Source: Clostridia bacterium
Lineage (GTDB): Bacteria > Bacillota > Clostridia > Oscillospirales > CAG-272
Assembly (NCBI GenBank): GCA_017467085.1
Contig: JAFTSW010000068.1
Coordinates: 1-40,871 of the forward strand
Direction: 5' to 3'
Length of the DNA: 40,871 bases
In this document: one piece after another, positions 31,481-40,519 of the stretch
Numbering within the stretch: position 1 is the first letter of the stretch
Layout: the number at the start of each line of letters is the position of its first letter
Position numbers and translations under genes: made by a program
Notes under the pieces: model-generated
Told to the model about the DNA's origin: nothing
The model's input: only the letters and a program-made list of their open reading frames with translations
Database searches by the model: none

Positions 31481-32061
31481 TGCGACTTTTCACAGTACAG
31501 AAAAAGGAGGCATACGCCGCCTTGGAGAAAAACGGCGTTTTGCGTATCGGAAAGGCACAGCTGCCTTATACTATGGCGTATACCGATGCTTCCATTTTCG
31601 CCGCCCCCTATGCGTACATAGCCGACCGTATGCGCCACTATATCGGGGAACCGCCCAAAGGGTGCGTTTATCCCGTCTGGGCGTGGTATAAATACGCCAA
31701 CCGCCGCGCCCCCGATAAAAAAAGGCTGTATGAGGAATACGGAGAAGCGGTGCTTCTCACCGTTGAGATACCCAAAAGAGAGGTCCTGCTTTCGGACTTC
31801 AACCTGTACGATGCCTATTGCCTGCACGGGCTTCCCATTCTCAGCGAAAAGGACTTTGAGGCGTACAGCGCCATCGAGGACCGAGGAATAGGAGATGCGG
31901 ATAAGGTCCTGCTGCAAAAAATGCTGCGGGAGGCGTCTTGGGAAAGGCTGTTTTTGCCCTATGTCGATAGAATGGAAGGGGAGCCGCGCAGCTATATCCA
32001 GGCAACCCTTTGGCAAATTACCCGTGAACAGGTGCTTTCGGCAGAGATTTTGACGGGTTGA
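31480..32061 (+). CDS. DUF3841 family protein
   Basis: The protein has 193 residues. It begins MRLFTVQKKEAYAAL and contains YPVWAWYKYANRRAPDKKRL and EIPKREVLLSDFNLYDAYC, the core pattern of DUF3841. These proteins are of unknown function and are common in Clostridia. They look like a small mixed fold that binds an unknown ligand. It is translationally coupled to the Smr-like gene. Confidence 0.75.
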   Translation: MRLFTVQKKEAYAALEKNGVLRIGKAQLPYTMAYTDASIFAAPYAYIADRMRHYIGEPPKGCVYPVWAWYKYANRRAPDKKRLYEEYGEAVLLTVEIPKREVLLSDFNLYDAYCLHGLPILSEKDFEAYSAIEDRGIGDADKVLLQKMLREASWERLFLPYVDRMEGEPRSYIQATLWQITREQVLSAEILTG

Positions 32062-32104
32062 GGTAAAAAAATCGAGAAAATTCATTTTTTTTTCAAAAAA
32101 ACTA

Positions 32105-32132
32105 TTGCAAAAATAAAAATTTGTGTTATAAT
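32105..32132 (+). promoter_or_regulatory. Sigma-A promoter of rpmE
   Basis: TTGCAA (32105-32110) and a perfect TATAAT (32127-32132) are 16 bp apart, with A/T-rich sequence upstream that could serve as an UP element. Confidence 0.8.
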
Positions 32133-32169
32133 AAGTTGAATTGTATTGATTAAGGAAGAGGTGTTAGCT

Positions 32170-32373
32170 ATGAAACAAGGTATTCATCCCGATTACAAGC
32201 CCGCAGTCATTCGTTGTGCTTGCGGTGCAACGGTTGAAACGCATTCTGTGGTTGGCGATTTGAACGTAGAAATTTGCTCCAAGTGCCATCCTTTTTATAC
32301 TGGAAAGCAGAAGTTCGTGGATGCCGGTGGACGCGTTGACAAGTTCAAGAAGCGTCTTGCTGCCGGAAAGTAA
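32170..32373 (+). CDS. rpmE: Ribosomal protein L31 (zinc type)
   Basis: The protein has 67 residues. It starts [10 protein letters not shown] and has the zinc-ribbon cysteines in [12 protein letters not shown] and [15 protein letters not shown], so it is the C+ form. ATG 32170 follows GAAGAGGTG; the frame to 32146 is upstream leader. It is a large-subunit protein bridging the central protuberance and the small subunit. It has its own promoter and terminator. Confidence 0.95.
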   Translation: MKQGIHPDYKPAVIRCACGATVETHSVVGDLNVEICSKCHPFYTGKQKFVDAGGRVDKFKKRLAAGK

Positions 32374-32388
32374 TTTTCGGAGATTGAT

Positions 32389-32420
32389 GGTGTGCGGTTA
32401 CCCGCACACCATTTTGTTTT
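32389..32420 (+). terminator. Terminator of rpmE
   Basis: GGTGTGCGG and CCGCACACC form a perfect 9-bp stem around TTAC, followed by ATTTTGTTTT. Confidence 0.85.
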
Positions 32421-32471
32421 CCGTGGGGGAAGAAGTTACCCTACGTGTATGAAGAAGGAAAGGAGAAGGGT

Positions 32472-33728
32472 ATGGAGGAAAAAATGCCCCAAAGAGCGCT
32501 TTTGGTAGCCTTGGCGCGTAAATCCGCCGAGGTTGCCGCCTGTGAAAGGAGCTTAGACGAGCTGGAGCGCTTGCTTGAAACGGCGGGAGCCGAGGCTGTT
32601 GGCCGTGTTTTGCAGGTCAAGAGCGACCCCGATCCCGCTACCTTAATCGGTAGCGGAAAGCTGGCTGAAATTGCCGATTTCTGCCGCAGCAACGGTGTTT
32701 CCTTAGTGGTATTTGATACCGAGCTTTCTCCCTCCCAGATTCGCAATTTGGAGGACGGAATGGAGGACGTTCTCGTTATCGACCGCAGTATGCTGATTCT
32801 CGATATCTTTGCCCTTCACGCCAAAACGGGTGAGGGAAAGCTGCAGGTAGAGCTTGCCCAGCTGAAATATACCGCCCCCCGTCTGACGGGACACGGTAAG
32901 GAGCTGTCAAGGCAGGGCGGTACGGTGGGAACGAGAGGTCCCGGCGAATCCAAGCTGGAGGAGGACCGCCGCCATATTCACCGCAGAATTACGGCGCTGG
33001 AGCGCTCCCTTGCCGAAATGGAAAAGAACAGAGCCACCCTGCGCGCCGCCCGTGACAAAACGGGAATGGCAAAGGTGGCAATCGTTGGCTATACCAATGC
33101 GGGAAAATCCACCCTTTTGAATTTGCTCACCGATGCGGGCGTTTTGTCCGAGGATAAGCTCTTCGCCACCCTGGACCCTACCACGAGAAAGCTGCTGCTA
33201 CCCTCGGGGGAGGCGATTCTCTTAACCGACACCGTCGGGCTTATCCGCAAGCTGCCTCATCACCTGGTGGAGGCGTTTCGCTCTACGCTTGACGAGGCGC
33301 GGTATGCAGATGCCCTGGTTATCGTCGCCGATATGTCGGACGAGGAGTGCCGGGAGCATTTAGAGGTCACCTTTGATACCCTGCGTCAGTTGGACGCCGA
33401 GGGAAAGCCCACCCTTATCGTCTATAACAAATGCGATGCGGTGGAGGATTTTTCCCTGTTGCCTATGGAGAAAAACGCCGTCTGCATTTCTGCCAGAACG
33501 GGAAAAGGGGTGGATGCCTTTTTAGAGCAGCTTTCCGCCCTTTTGAAGGAAGGGAAGCGAGATGTCGTTTTGCGTATCCCCTATGCAAAGGCAGGGGAGC
33601 TTGACGGAGTCTACCGCCACGCCACGGTGAAGGAGGTTTCCTACGAGGAGGACGCTATCCGTGTTCTGGCAACGGTGGACGCCAAGGCAAGGGGGCTTTA
33701 CCGCGCGTATATGGAAGAAGAGGCATAA
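32472..33728 (+). CDS. hflX: Ribosome-associated GTPase HflX
   Basis: This 418-residue protein starts at ATG 32472 after AAAGGAGAAGGG; the earlier ATG at 32445 lacks a site. The N-terminal domain has LIGSGKLAEI and ends at LTGHGKELSRQGGTVGTRGPGE, the HflX glycine-rich linker. The GTPase domain has G1 GYTNAGKST, G3 DTVG and G4 NKCD. It splits stalled or hibernating 70S ribosomes under stress. Confidence 0.94.
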   Translation: MEEKMPQRALLVALARKSAEVAACERSLDELERLLETAGAEAVGRVLQVKSDPDPATLIGSGKLAEIADFCRSNGVSLVVFDTELSPSQIRNLEDGMEDVLVIDRSMLILDIFALHAKTGEGKLQVELAQLKYTAPRLTGHGKELSRQGGTVGTRGPGESKLEEDRRHIHRRITALERSLAEMEKNRATLRAARDKTGMAKVAIVGYTNAGKSTLLNLLTDAGVLSEDKLFATLDPTTRKLLLPSGEAILLTDTVGLIRKLPHHLVEAFRSTLDEARYADALVIVADMSDEECREHLEVTFDTLRQLDAEGKPTLIVYNKCDAVEDFSLLPMEKNAVCISARTGKGVDAFLEQLSALLKEGKRDVVLRIPYAKAGELDGVYRHATVKEVSYEEDAIRVLATVDAKARGLYRAYMEEEA

Positions 33729-33752
33729 AAGCCTTTTGGAAAGGGGGACACG

Positions 33753-34373
33753 ATGAAGGAATATAAAACGGTAGCCAAGGCGGCTGAATTTATATATGAA
33801 GAGAAAAAATCTGTTTTTATCGGACACGTGGCGCCCGTTTCCACAGAGGAGGAGGCTTGGGCGTTCGTAGAGAAAATGCGGAAGCAGTATGCGGATGCCA
33901 GGCATAACGTATATGCGTATCTGCTGCGTGAGAACGCCAAAAACAGATACAGCGATGACAGAGAGCCCCAGGGAACCGCGGGGCTTCCGGTTCTGGATAC
34001 CATTCGCAAAAGCGAGCTGACCGATACCGTCCTTGTGGTGACGCGGTATTTCGGCGGCGTGCTTTTGGGCGCAGGGGGGCTGGTGCGCGCCTATACGGCG
34101 GCAGCCGCAGGCGCCATCAAGGAGGCAGGTATTGCCTTTTACAGGGAGCAAATCGCCTTTGACGTTGTTCTCCAATACCCCGATTATCAGCGCATCAGCG
34201 CCGAGCTTGCCAAGCTGGATATACGGGTGAAGGACACCGTCTTTTCCAACGAGGTTCTGCTTTCTCTCTCCGTTCCCGTTGCCGCCTATCAAAGGGCAGT
34301 GGATTTTTTACGGGACAAAACGGCGGGAAGAGCGGAAATTCGGGAGGGAAAGAGCGTTTTTTGCGCCGAATAA
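33753..34373 (+). CDS. YigZ / IMPACT family protein
   Basis: The protein has 206 residues. The N-terminal domain carries KSVFIGHVAPV, the region ADARHNVYAYLL, DDREPQGTAG and VVTRYFGGVLLGAGGLVRAY, which are the conserved motifs of the IMPACT/YigZ family. The C-terminal ferredoxin-like domain (DUF1949 type) follows. Function is uncertain in bacteria; a link to translation is proposed from the eukaryotic IMPACT protein. It lies 24 bases after hflX, probably in one transcript. Confidence 0.92.
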   Translation: MKEYKTVAKAAEFIYEEKKSVFIGHVAPVSTEEEAWAFVEKMRKQYADARHNVYAYLLRENAKNRYSDDREPQGTAGLPVLDTIRKSELTDTVLVVTRYFGGVLLGAGGLVRAYTAAAAGAIKEAGIAFYREQIAFDVVLQYPDYQRISAELAKLDIRVKDTVFSNEVLLSLSVPVAAYQRAVDFLRDKTAGRAEIREGKSVFCAE

Positions 34374-34459
34374 CAGAAAAAAATAATATTTTTCGATAAA
34401 AAAAGTAAAATCGGAAAATTCTTCGTATTTAATTATTGAAAACAAAAAGGAGGTGCAGG

Positions 34460-35473
34460 ATGAAAACTGCGGAATTGTTCCAAAAACGGGAAGAGGAAAT
34501 GCTTTCTGCCTATGCTTTTCCCAGCTCTAAAACCCAAGGTCGCTTGAAAAAGAGCGACTCCTGTCCGTATCGCACCGACTTTCAACGGGATAGGGACCGC
34601 ATTATTCACTGTAAGTCCTTTCGCCGTCTGATGCACAAAACCCAGGTGTTCTTTGCCCCTGAGGACGAGCAGTTCAGAACCCGTATGACCCATACCTTAG
34701 AGGTCACCCAGATTGCCCGCAGCATTGCCCGTGCCTTGCGCTTGAACGAGGACTTGACCGAGGCAATCGCCATGGGACACGATTTGGGGCACACCCCCTT
34801 CGGTCACCAGGGCGAGGAGGCGATGCGTGAATGCTATTCTCCCGATTTTGCCCACTATAAGCAGTCCCTGCGTGTGGTGGATTTCTTAGAGCACGATGGG
34901 GAAGGGCTCAACCTGACCTACGAGGTGCGTGACGGTATCGTCAACCACACGGGCAAGCATATGGCTTGCACCTTGGAGGGCGTGGTGGTCAAGTATGCTG
35001 ACCGTATCGCCTACGTTAATCACGATTTGGATGACGCCTTTTTTGCGGGCATTCTTTCCAAAAACGATTTGCCCAAGCATCTTCTGGAGGTGTTCGGGCA
35101 GTCTTATAGCGACAGAGTGGACGCTATGGTGGGCGCCGTTATCGAGGCGAGTATGGATAAAGACGCCATCGGTATGACCGCCGAGGTTGGTGAGGCAATG
35201 ATGGAAATGCGCCAGTTCTTAACCGACCACGTGTACCACAACTCTCCCGCCAAAACGGAGGAAAAGCGAGCCCACGAGCTGCTTTGCCGCCTGTTTGCTC
35301 ATTTTGAGGCAAATCCCCAGGAGATGCCCGATTTTTATTACAAGCACTGTGAAACGGAGGGCGTAAAAAGAATGGTCTGCGACTATATCGCAGGCATGAC
35401 AGACCGATACGCCATCGATACATACCGTCGCCTTTTTATTCCGCAGGTCTGGAAAGGAAGGGGACATGATTGA
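34460..35473 (+). CDS. dgt: Deoxyguanosinetriphosphate triphosphohydrolase-like protein
   Basis: The protein has 337 residues. ATG 34460 follows a perfect AAGGAGGTG. RDRDRIIHCKSFRRLMHKTQVF is the family's N-terminal signature. The HD-domain metal site is in TRMTHTLEV, GHDLGHTPFGHQGE and KYADRIAYVNHD. It hydrolyses dNTPs to the nucleoside and triphosphate, controlling dNTP pools. It overlaps dnaG by 8 bases, and dgt-dnaG-rpoD is a known gene order in Clostridia. Confidence 0.93.
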   Translation: MKTAELFQKREEEMLSAYAFPSSKTQGRLKKSDSCPYRTDFQRDRDRIIHCKSFRRLMHKTQVFFAPEDEQFRTRMTHTLEVTQIARSIARALRLNEDLTEAIAMGHDLGHTPFGHQGEEAMRECYSPDFAHYKQSLRVVDFLEHDGEGLNLTYEVRDGIVNHTGKHMACTLEGVVVKYADRIAYVNHDLDDAFFAGILSKNDLPKHLLEVFGQSYSDRVDAMVGAVIEASMDKDAIGMTAEVGEAMMEMRQFLTDHVYHNSPAKTEEKRAHELLCRLFAHFEANPQEMPDFYYKHCETEGVKRMVCDYIAGMTDRYAIDTYRRLFIPQVWKGRGHD

Positions 35474-37235
35474 ACGCCAAACGATAGATGAAATTCTTGC
35501 TAGAACCGATATGGTAAGCCTGGTTTCCTCTTACGTTTCCTTGAAGCGCGCGGGAAGCAATATGTCGGGGCTTTGTCCCTTTCATAGCGAGCGCTCCCCG
35601 TCCTTCACGGTTTTTCCTGCCGACAATTCCTTTTATTGCTTCGGCTGCGGTGTGGGTGGCAACGCCATCACCTTCGTGCGTAGGATTGAAAACCTTGATT
35701 TTTCCGATGCGGTTACCTTTTTGGCAAACCGCGCGGGCATTACCGTGCGGGAGGAAAAGGGCGCCGAGGAGCCTCGGGTAGACAGAAATCGCTTCTTGCA
35801 GATGAACAAAATAGCGGCGCGTTTCTTCCATAGCGCCCTCTACGCCGAGCATCCCGACGCCAAGGCGGCGCTCGCCTATTTCACGGAGGAGAGAAAAATG
35901 TCCTCCGCCACCATCAAGCACTTCGGTCTTGGTTATGCGCCCAACGATTTTTCCTTCGTCAACTATATGAAGAAGGCGGGCTATACCGACGATGAGCTGG
36001 TATCGGGCTACCTTTGCCATAAAAGCGACAAGGGAGTGCTTTATCCTGCCTTCCGTAACCGTGTGATGTTCCCGATTATCGACGTGCAGGAAAACGTTAT
36101 CGCCTTTGGCGGACGTGTAATGGACGATAGCAAGCCTAAGTACAAAAACTCCTCCGACACGCCTGTTTTCAAGAAGAGCAGAAACCTGTTCGCCTTGAAT
36201 TTCTCAAGAAAAAATGCGGCAGAACGCCTGATTTTGTGTGAGGGGTATATGGACGTCATCGCTCTGCACGCGGCTGGCTTCCCCTATGCCGTGGCAACCC
36301 TTGGCACCGCCATTACCTCGGAGCAGGCGCGGCTGATGGCGCGTTACACCAAGCGCGTTATCATCTCCTACGATAGCGACGAGGCAGGGCAGAAGGCGGC
36401 TGATAAGGCGCTGCGCCTTCTGGAGGCAGTAGGCTTGACGGCAACCGTCTTGAAAATCCCCGACGCCAAGGACCCCGATGAGTACATTCGCAAGTACGGG
36501 GTGGAGCGCTTCCGTGGCGTTCTGGACCAGAGCAAAACCAAATTCGATTTTTATTACGATAAAATTACCGCAAAATACGAGCTTTCCATCTCCCAGCAGA
36601 AGATAGAGGCGCTTCACGAGCTTTGCGCCTATATCGCCACCGTTCCTTCCGCCGTTGAGCGCGAGATTTATATGAAGGAAACGGCGAAGCGACTTGATGT
36701 TGCCTACGGCGGCGTGGAGGGCGAGGTGCGCCAGCGCCTGGCAAGGCTGCGTGCGGAGGCAAAGCAGAAAAACAGAACCGAGGCGCACCAAGCGCTTTCG
36801 GGCGTCCTCGACAGAGTCAATCCCGATTACAGCAAGGCGCCCCGTGCCGCTAAGGCAGAGGAGGCGGTTTTGGGACTTTTACAGCTCTATCCCGCCTACC
36901 GTACAAAGCTTTTGGGTGATGAGCCGCTGTTAACCGAGGAGGACTTTTTCACCGACCTTGGAAAACGGGTTTTCCTCTTTATCCTGCAAAGGGAGAAGGA
37001 GGGCGGCTTTTCGGCAGATATGCTGGATGAGGCGTTCACGGAGGACGAGGTTGGCAGAATCACCAAAATGCGGGTGGCGCGTATGCAGCTCTCCTTGAAT
37101 GACGAGGGCGTTTTCTTGGAGTGCGTGGACAGCTTAAAGGCTGCCGTTGCCGAGGAGCGCCGCAAAAAGGATGATGGCGGCGGCTCGGTTGGCGATTTTC
37201 TCAGCTTTTTGGAAAAAAGGCGAGAGGAGCAGTAA
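35466..37235 (+). CDS. dnaG: DNA primase
   Basis: The protein has 589 residues. Its zinc-binding domain uses Cys-37, His-40, Cys-58 and Cys-61 (CPFH...CFGC). The TOPRIM core is seen in LILCEGYMDVIALHAAG and VIISYDSDEAGQKAA. The C-terminal third is helical and should bind the replicative helicase. It makes the RNA primers for DNA replication. The start overlaps dgt by 8 bases. The stop is 103 bases before rpoD. Confidence 0.97.
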   Translation: MIERQTIDEILARTDMVSLVSSYVSLKRAGSNMSGLCPFHSERSPSFTVFPADNSFYCFGCGVGGNAITFVRRIENLDFSDAVTFLANRAGITVREEKGAEEPRVDRNRFLQMNKIAARFFHSALYAEHPDAKAALAYFTEERKMSSATIKHFGLGYAPNDFSFVNYMKKAGYTDDELVSGYLCHKSDKGVLYPAFRNRVMFPIIDVQENVIAFGGRVMDDSKPKYKNSSDTPVFKKSRNLFALNFSRKNAAERLILCEGYMDVIALHAAGFPYAVATLGTAITSEQARLMARYTKRVIISYDSDEAGQKAADKALRLLEAVGLTATVLKIPDAKDPDEYIRKYGVERFRGVLDQSKTKFDFYYDKITAKYELSISQQKIEALHELCAYIATVPSAVEREIYMKETAKRLDVAYGGVEGEVRQRLARLRAEAKQKNRTEAHQALSGVLDRVNPDYSKAPRAAKAEEAVLGLLQLYPAYRTKLLGDEPLLTEEDFFTDLGKRVFLFILQREKEGGFSADMLDEAFTEDEVGRITKMRVARMQLSLNDEGVFLECVDSLKAAVAEERRKKDDGGGSVGDFLSFLEKRREEQ

Positions 37236-37338
37236 TTTTCGCATACAATTTCGTGGAAGCAGTTATTCTAATCTTGATAGGCAAGAGAAGATTTTCTCCT
37301 GTCTGACCGTTTGACATCAAAAAGAAAGGAATTCTAAA

Positions 37339-38376
37339 ATGAGAGAACCTAAGGATTTGAACGATTTGTTAGAGCAAAATGACGGAAGCGGTATGATGAA
37401 CGTCCTGGCGGACATCGATATTGACTTCGAGCAGCTGGAAAAGGACGGCGAGGCGCTGGAGCAGGGCGATGCCCCCGATGGATTGGAGGGCAATGAAGCC
37501 GAGGTTCTGGAAAGCGTTGACGAGATTTTGAATCAAGAGGGTCTTTCTATGGACGACCCTGTCCGTATGTACTTGAAGGAAATCGGTAAAATTCCTCTCT
37601 TGTCCGCGGAAAGAGAAAGATATCTGGCAGAGCAGATTTCCCTTGGCAATCAGGCGGCAAAGGACGAGCTGGTTGAGGCTAACCTGCGTTTGGTGGTTTC
37701 CATCGCCAAGCGCCACGTGGACAAGGGTATGCACTTCTTGGATTTGATTCAGGAGGGCAACCTTGGCTTAATGAAGGCAGTAGAGAAGTTTGACTACCGT
37801 AAGGGCTATAAGTTCTCCACCTACGCAACCTGGTGGATTCGTCAGTCCATCACCAGAGCCATTGCCGACCAGGCGCGTACCATCCGTATTCCCGTGCATA
37901 TGGTAGAAACCATTCATAAGGTTTCCAGAACCTCCAAGCAGCTACTGCAGGAGTTCGGCAGAGAGCCCACCACTGAGGAAATTGCGGAGCGTCTGGGCAT
38001 GCCACCCGAGCGAGTACGCGAGATTATGAAGATTGCCCAGGACCCCGTTTCTCTGGAAACCCCCGTGGGCGAGGAAGAGGACTCTCACCTTGGCGACTTC
38101 GTGGAGGATACCGAAACCCCCACGCCTGCCGAGAACGCCTCCCGTACGATGCTCCAGGAGCAGCTTGCCAATGTGCTTCATACGCTGACGCCCCGTGAGG
38201 AGGAGGTTATCCGACTGCGCTTCGGTCTTTCCGACGGACATCCCCATACCTTGGAGGAGGTTGGCGAATGCTTCAAGATTACCCGTGAGCGTATTCGTCA
38301 GATTGAGGCAAAGGCGCTGCGTAAGCTTCGCCACCCCGGCAGAAGCAAGCTGTTAAGAGATTATTTGAACAGTTGA
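37339..38376 (+). CDS. rpoD: Primary RNA polymerase sigma factor (sigma-A)
   Basis: The protein has 345 residues. ATG 37339 follows GAAAGGAA. The N-terminal 70 residues are short and acidic, as in Gram-positive sigma-A. Region 1.2 is [11 protein letters not shown]; region 2 includes [38 protein letters not shown] and [16 protein letters not shown]. Region 3 and region 4 follow ([18 protein letters not shown] and [20 protein letters not shown]). It recognises the TTGACA/TATAAT promoters seen through this window. Confidence 0.97.
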   Translation: MREPKDLNDLLEQNDGSGMMNVLADIDIDFEQLEKDGEALEQGDAPDGLEGNEAEVLESVDEILNQEGLSMDDPVRMYLKEIGKIPLLSAERERYLAEQISLGNQAAKDELVEANLRLVVSIAKRHVDKGMHFLDLIQEGNLGLMKAVEKFDYRKGYKFSTYATWWIRQSITRAIADQARTIRIPVHMVETIHKVSRTSKQLLQEFGREPTTEEIAERLGMPPERVREIMKIAQDPVSLETPVGEEEDSHLGDFVEDTETPTPAENASRTMLQEQLANVLHTLTPREEEVIRLRFGLSDGHPHTLEEVGECFKITRERIRQIEAKALRKLRHPGRSKLLRDYLNS

Positions 38377-38426
38377 TGAATTTTTATGAATGCGGCAAAA
38401 GATGTCGCTTTTATGGAAATTATGAC

Positions 38427-38455
38427 TTGACATTTCTCTTGGCATAGGTTATAAT
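38427..38455 (+). promoter_or_regulatory. Strong sigma-A promoter of the solute-binding lipoprotein
   Basis: Perfect TTGACA (38427-38432) and perfect TATAAT (38450-38455) are 17 bp apart. A leader of about 40 bases runs to AGGAGG and the ATG at 38505. Confidence 0.92.
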
Positions 38456-38504
38456 AATGAAGATAGATGCGTAAGCTTTTGCGCAACAAGTAGGAGGTTA
38501 TTTC

Positions 38505-40181
38505 ATGAAAAAAGGCTTGTCTTTGCTTTTGGTGCTTGTGATGCTGCTTGTTAGCTTCACTTCCTGTGGCGGTGGCGGCAAAACCGATACCAACAAAACG
38601 GAAAGAGTGCTTTTAACTTTGAAGTGTGCCATTATCGTGGACGACATCACGACAGTAGACGGAATAAAGGCGATGCAGACCGCGTTTAATGAGGTTTGCA
38701 AGCAGAAATATTCTACTGCCATTGAGTTCTTTTATTGCACCGCGGATCAATACGAGGCTATGATGGATGCGGAGATGGAGCGCATTGCGGCTGAAAAGCT
38801 GGCAGGCGGCAACTCCTCCGGTAGCGCGTCGGGTTCCCAGACCAATACAGGAGCGGTAGAGAAGGACGAGTACGGTATGACCGTACCCAAGTACCCCGAG
38901 GTGAAGTCCACGCAGTTTGACCTGGTGCTGATTTGCAACCAGGATATGTACAATCGCTACATAGAAAAAGAGTGGATTCAGTCCCTGAATACCCAGCTGG
39001 AGAACGTATACCAGCGCATTATGCCCACCATTTTGTCCAGCGTGCAGAAGGAAATCACTGTGGACGGTAAGATTTTCGGTATTCCTGCCCGCAATACGGT
39101 CGGTGAGTATACCTATCTTGCTTTGAACAAGAAGGTTGTCGACGCTTTGCATATTAACCCCGATAGCATTGATAGTGTTGCTGATGCGTATAGCATTTTT
39201 CTGAATATCCAGAACTCCTCCAAGTCCATTTCCGATTGGGCAGATGAGTTGACCGAGGATGGAGAAACCTTCTCCGCTATCTGGAACAAGGAGGAAAGCT
39301 TCGAGTATGCCAACGCAATCTCCATTTCCGCTGACGGCGGCTTTTCCGCTCTCGGTGCCTCCTTCGTGCCTAAGGCAGCAGGTAAGAATGCGTTGACCTT
39401 TACCAACCTTTTGATGGATAATGATTACTGCCGTTATCTCGAAATGGTTGTCAATGCCAAGAATAATGATTATTTCGGTGAAGAAAATGCCGATGAATTC
39501 ATTGTTGGTCTTGTGGACGGCGATTATGCCAAGAGCCTTTCTAACGATGATTACTACTACTGCGTTCTGAATCTTCCTCGTGTAGATGTTGAGGATATTT
39601 TCAGTGGGATGTTCGCAGTTTCCTCCTATACGGTGAACGTTGCCCGTTCCGTGGAAATTATCCAAGAATTGATGACCAATTCTCAGCTGCTTAATATTTT
39701 GCTGTACGGCGCTCCCACAAACTACGCTAAGAGCAATGACGGTGTTGTATCCTTCCGTGTCAGTAGCGATTATAGACTTGACCCCAACCACCTGGTAGGT
39801 AACCTGCAGTTCTATGCGGACCCCTGCGCCGATTACGGTCAGGATGTTAACTACGGTGAGTACGTCGGTAAGCATAACGAGGATTTGAGAGATATGTTCT
39901 TCGATGCTACCTGGGAGAATTACTACCGTTATATTGACGAGGAAATGATGGCAACGGTTGACGCCCTTTCCCGTCAGTACCGCGATGACCTTTTGGACTC
40001 CGGCTCCGTTGCGGAATTCCGCGCCACGCTGGCAGACATCCAGGAGGAAATGATGGCGGTGGATAGCATGGATGAAACCGTGAAGGCGAACGCCTTGATT
40101 TTTGAAAGAATGATGGATGAGGATTTGTTCTACTTCGATTCCATCAATACTGCCTTGTCTGATTACAGAAAAGGTAGCTGA
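38505..40181 (+). CDS. Extracellular solute-binding lipoprotein
   Basis: The protein has 558 residues. A lipoprotein signal peptide ends in SFTSC with Cys-21, followed by GGGGK and a Ser/Gly/Thr-rich linker at about 95-115. The rest has the two-lobe outline of family 1 binding proteins: FDLVLICNQDMYNRYIEKEWIQSLN, then DGKIFGIPARNTVGEYTYLALNKKVV. The many Asp, Tyr and Asn residues fit a carbohydrate-binding site. No permease or ATPase gene is next to it. It stands alone with a consensus promoter and its own terminator, so it may be highly expressed. The ligand is unknown. Confidence 0.85.
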   Translation: MKKGLSLLLVLVMLLVSFTSCGGGGKTDTNKTERVLLTLKCAIIVDDITTVDGIKAMQTAFNEVCKQKYSTAIEFFYCTADQYEAMMDAEMERIAAEKLAGGNSSGSASGSQTNTGAVEKDEYGMTVPKYPEVKSTQFDLVLICNQDMYNRYIEKEWIQSLNTQLENVYQRIMPTILSSVQKEITVDGKIFGIPARNTVGEYTYLALNKKVVDALHINPDSIDSVADAYSIFLNIQNSSKSISDWADELTEDGETFSAIWNKEESFEYANAISISADGGFSALGASFVPKAAGKNALTFTNLLMDNDYCRYLEMVVNAKNNDYFGEENADEFIVGLVDGDYAKSLSNDDYYYCVLNLPRVDVEDIFSGMFAVSSYTVNVARSVEIIQELMTNSQLLNILLYGAPTNYAKSNDGVVSFRVSSDYRLDPNHLVGNLQFYADPCADYGQDVNYGEYVGKHNEDLRDMFFDATWENYYRYIDEEMMATVDALSRQYRDDLLDSGSVAEFRATLADIQEEMMAVDSMDETVKANALIFERMMDEDLFYFDSINTALSDYRKGS

Positions 40182-40187
40182 TAAAGC

Positions 40188-40227
40188 AAAAAGCGGCTGT
40201 CTCAAACGAGACAGCCGCTTTTTTTAT
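40188..40227. terminator. Bidirectional terminator
   Basis: AAAAAGCGGCTGTCTC pairs with GAGACAGCCGCTTTTT around AAAC, with T runs on both sides. It serves the solute-binding protein gene and the facing small Cys-rich gene, whose stop lies at its edge. Confidence 0.92.
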
Positions 40228-40433
40228 GTAAATTCCTCTGTCAAGGTAGGAATGGCGGGCATTCTATCCACCCTTCGCTTTAAGGGATCATACCGAAAGC
40301 GAAGGCAATGTCCATCGGGCGGAACTGCGCCCTTGCGGTCGCATATAACCGAAAGCTCGCCCTCGGATTCAATAGAGGTGCTTCTTTCGCAGTACAAACA
40401 CATCTTTTCAATCTTTTCATTTTTTGCGCCCAC
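40224..40433 (-). CDS. Small conserved Cys-rich protein
   Basis: This 69-residue protein starts at GTG 40433, with AGGGAGG 8 bases upstream; the longer frame to 40523 lacks a site. CLYC, a later VICDRKG and GHCLRFRYDPLKR give four Cys in a CxxC...C...C order, which would bind zinc or iron. Short proteins with the same ending (C.KF.YDPLKR) are widespread in Clostridia; none has a known role that I can state. Confidence 0.65.
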   Translation of the reverse strand: MGAKNEKIEKMCLYCERSTSIESEGELSVICDRKGAVPPDGHCLRFRYDPLKRRVDRMPAIPTLTEEFT

Positions 40434-40519
40434 GGTACAGCCCTCCCTGTGTTCTTTATTCTGCTCGCGCTTATTGGCTTTGTTGCCTACGGATAGTATA
40501 GCATAAACCTTCCGAATTG

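Noticed and set aside
38613-40205. A 530-residue open frame on the minus strand across the solute-binding protein gene
   Set aside because: The + strand gene has a lipobox, consensus promoter and terminator; the minus frame has none and would read through the terminator stem.
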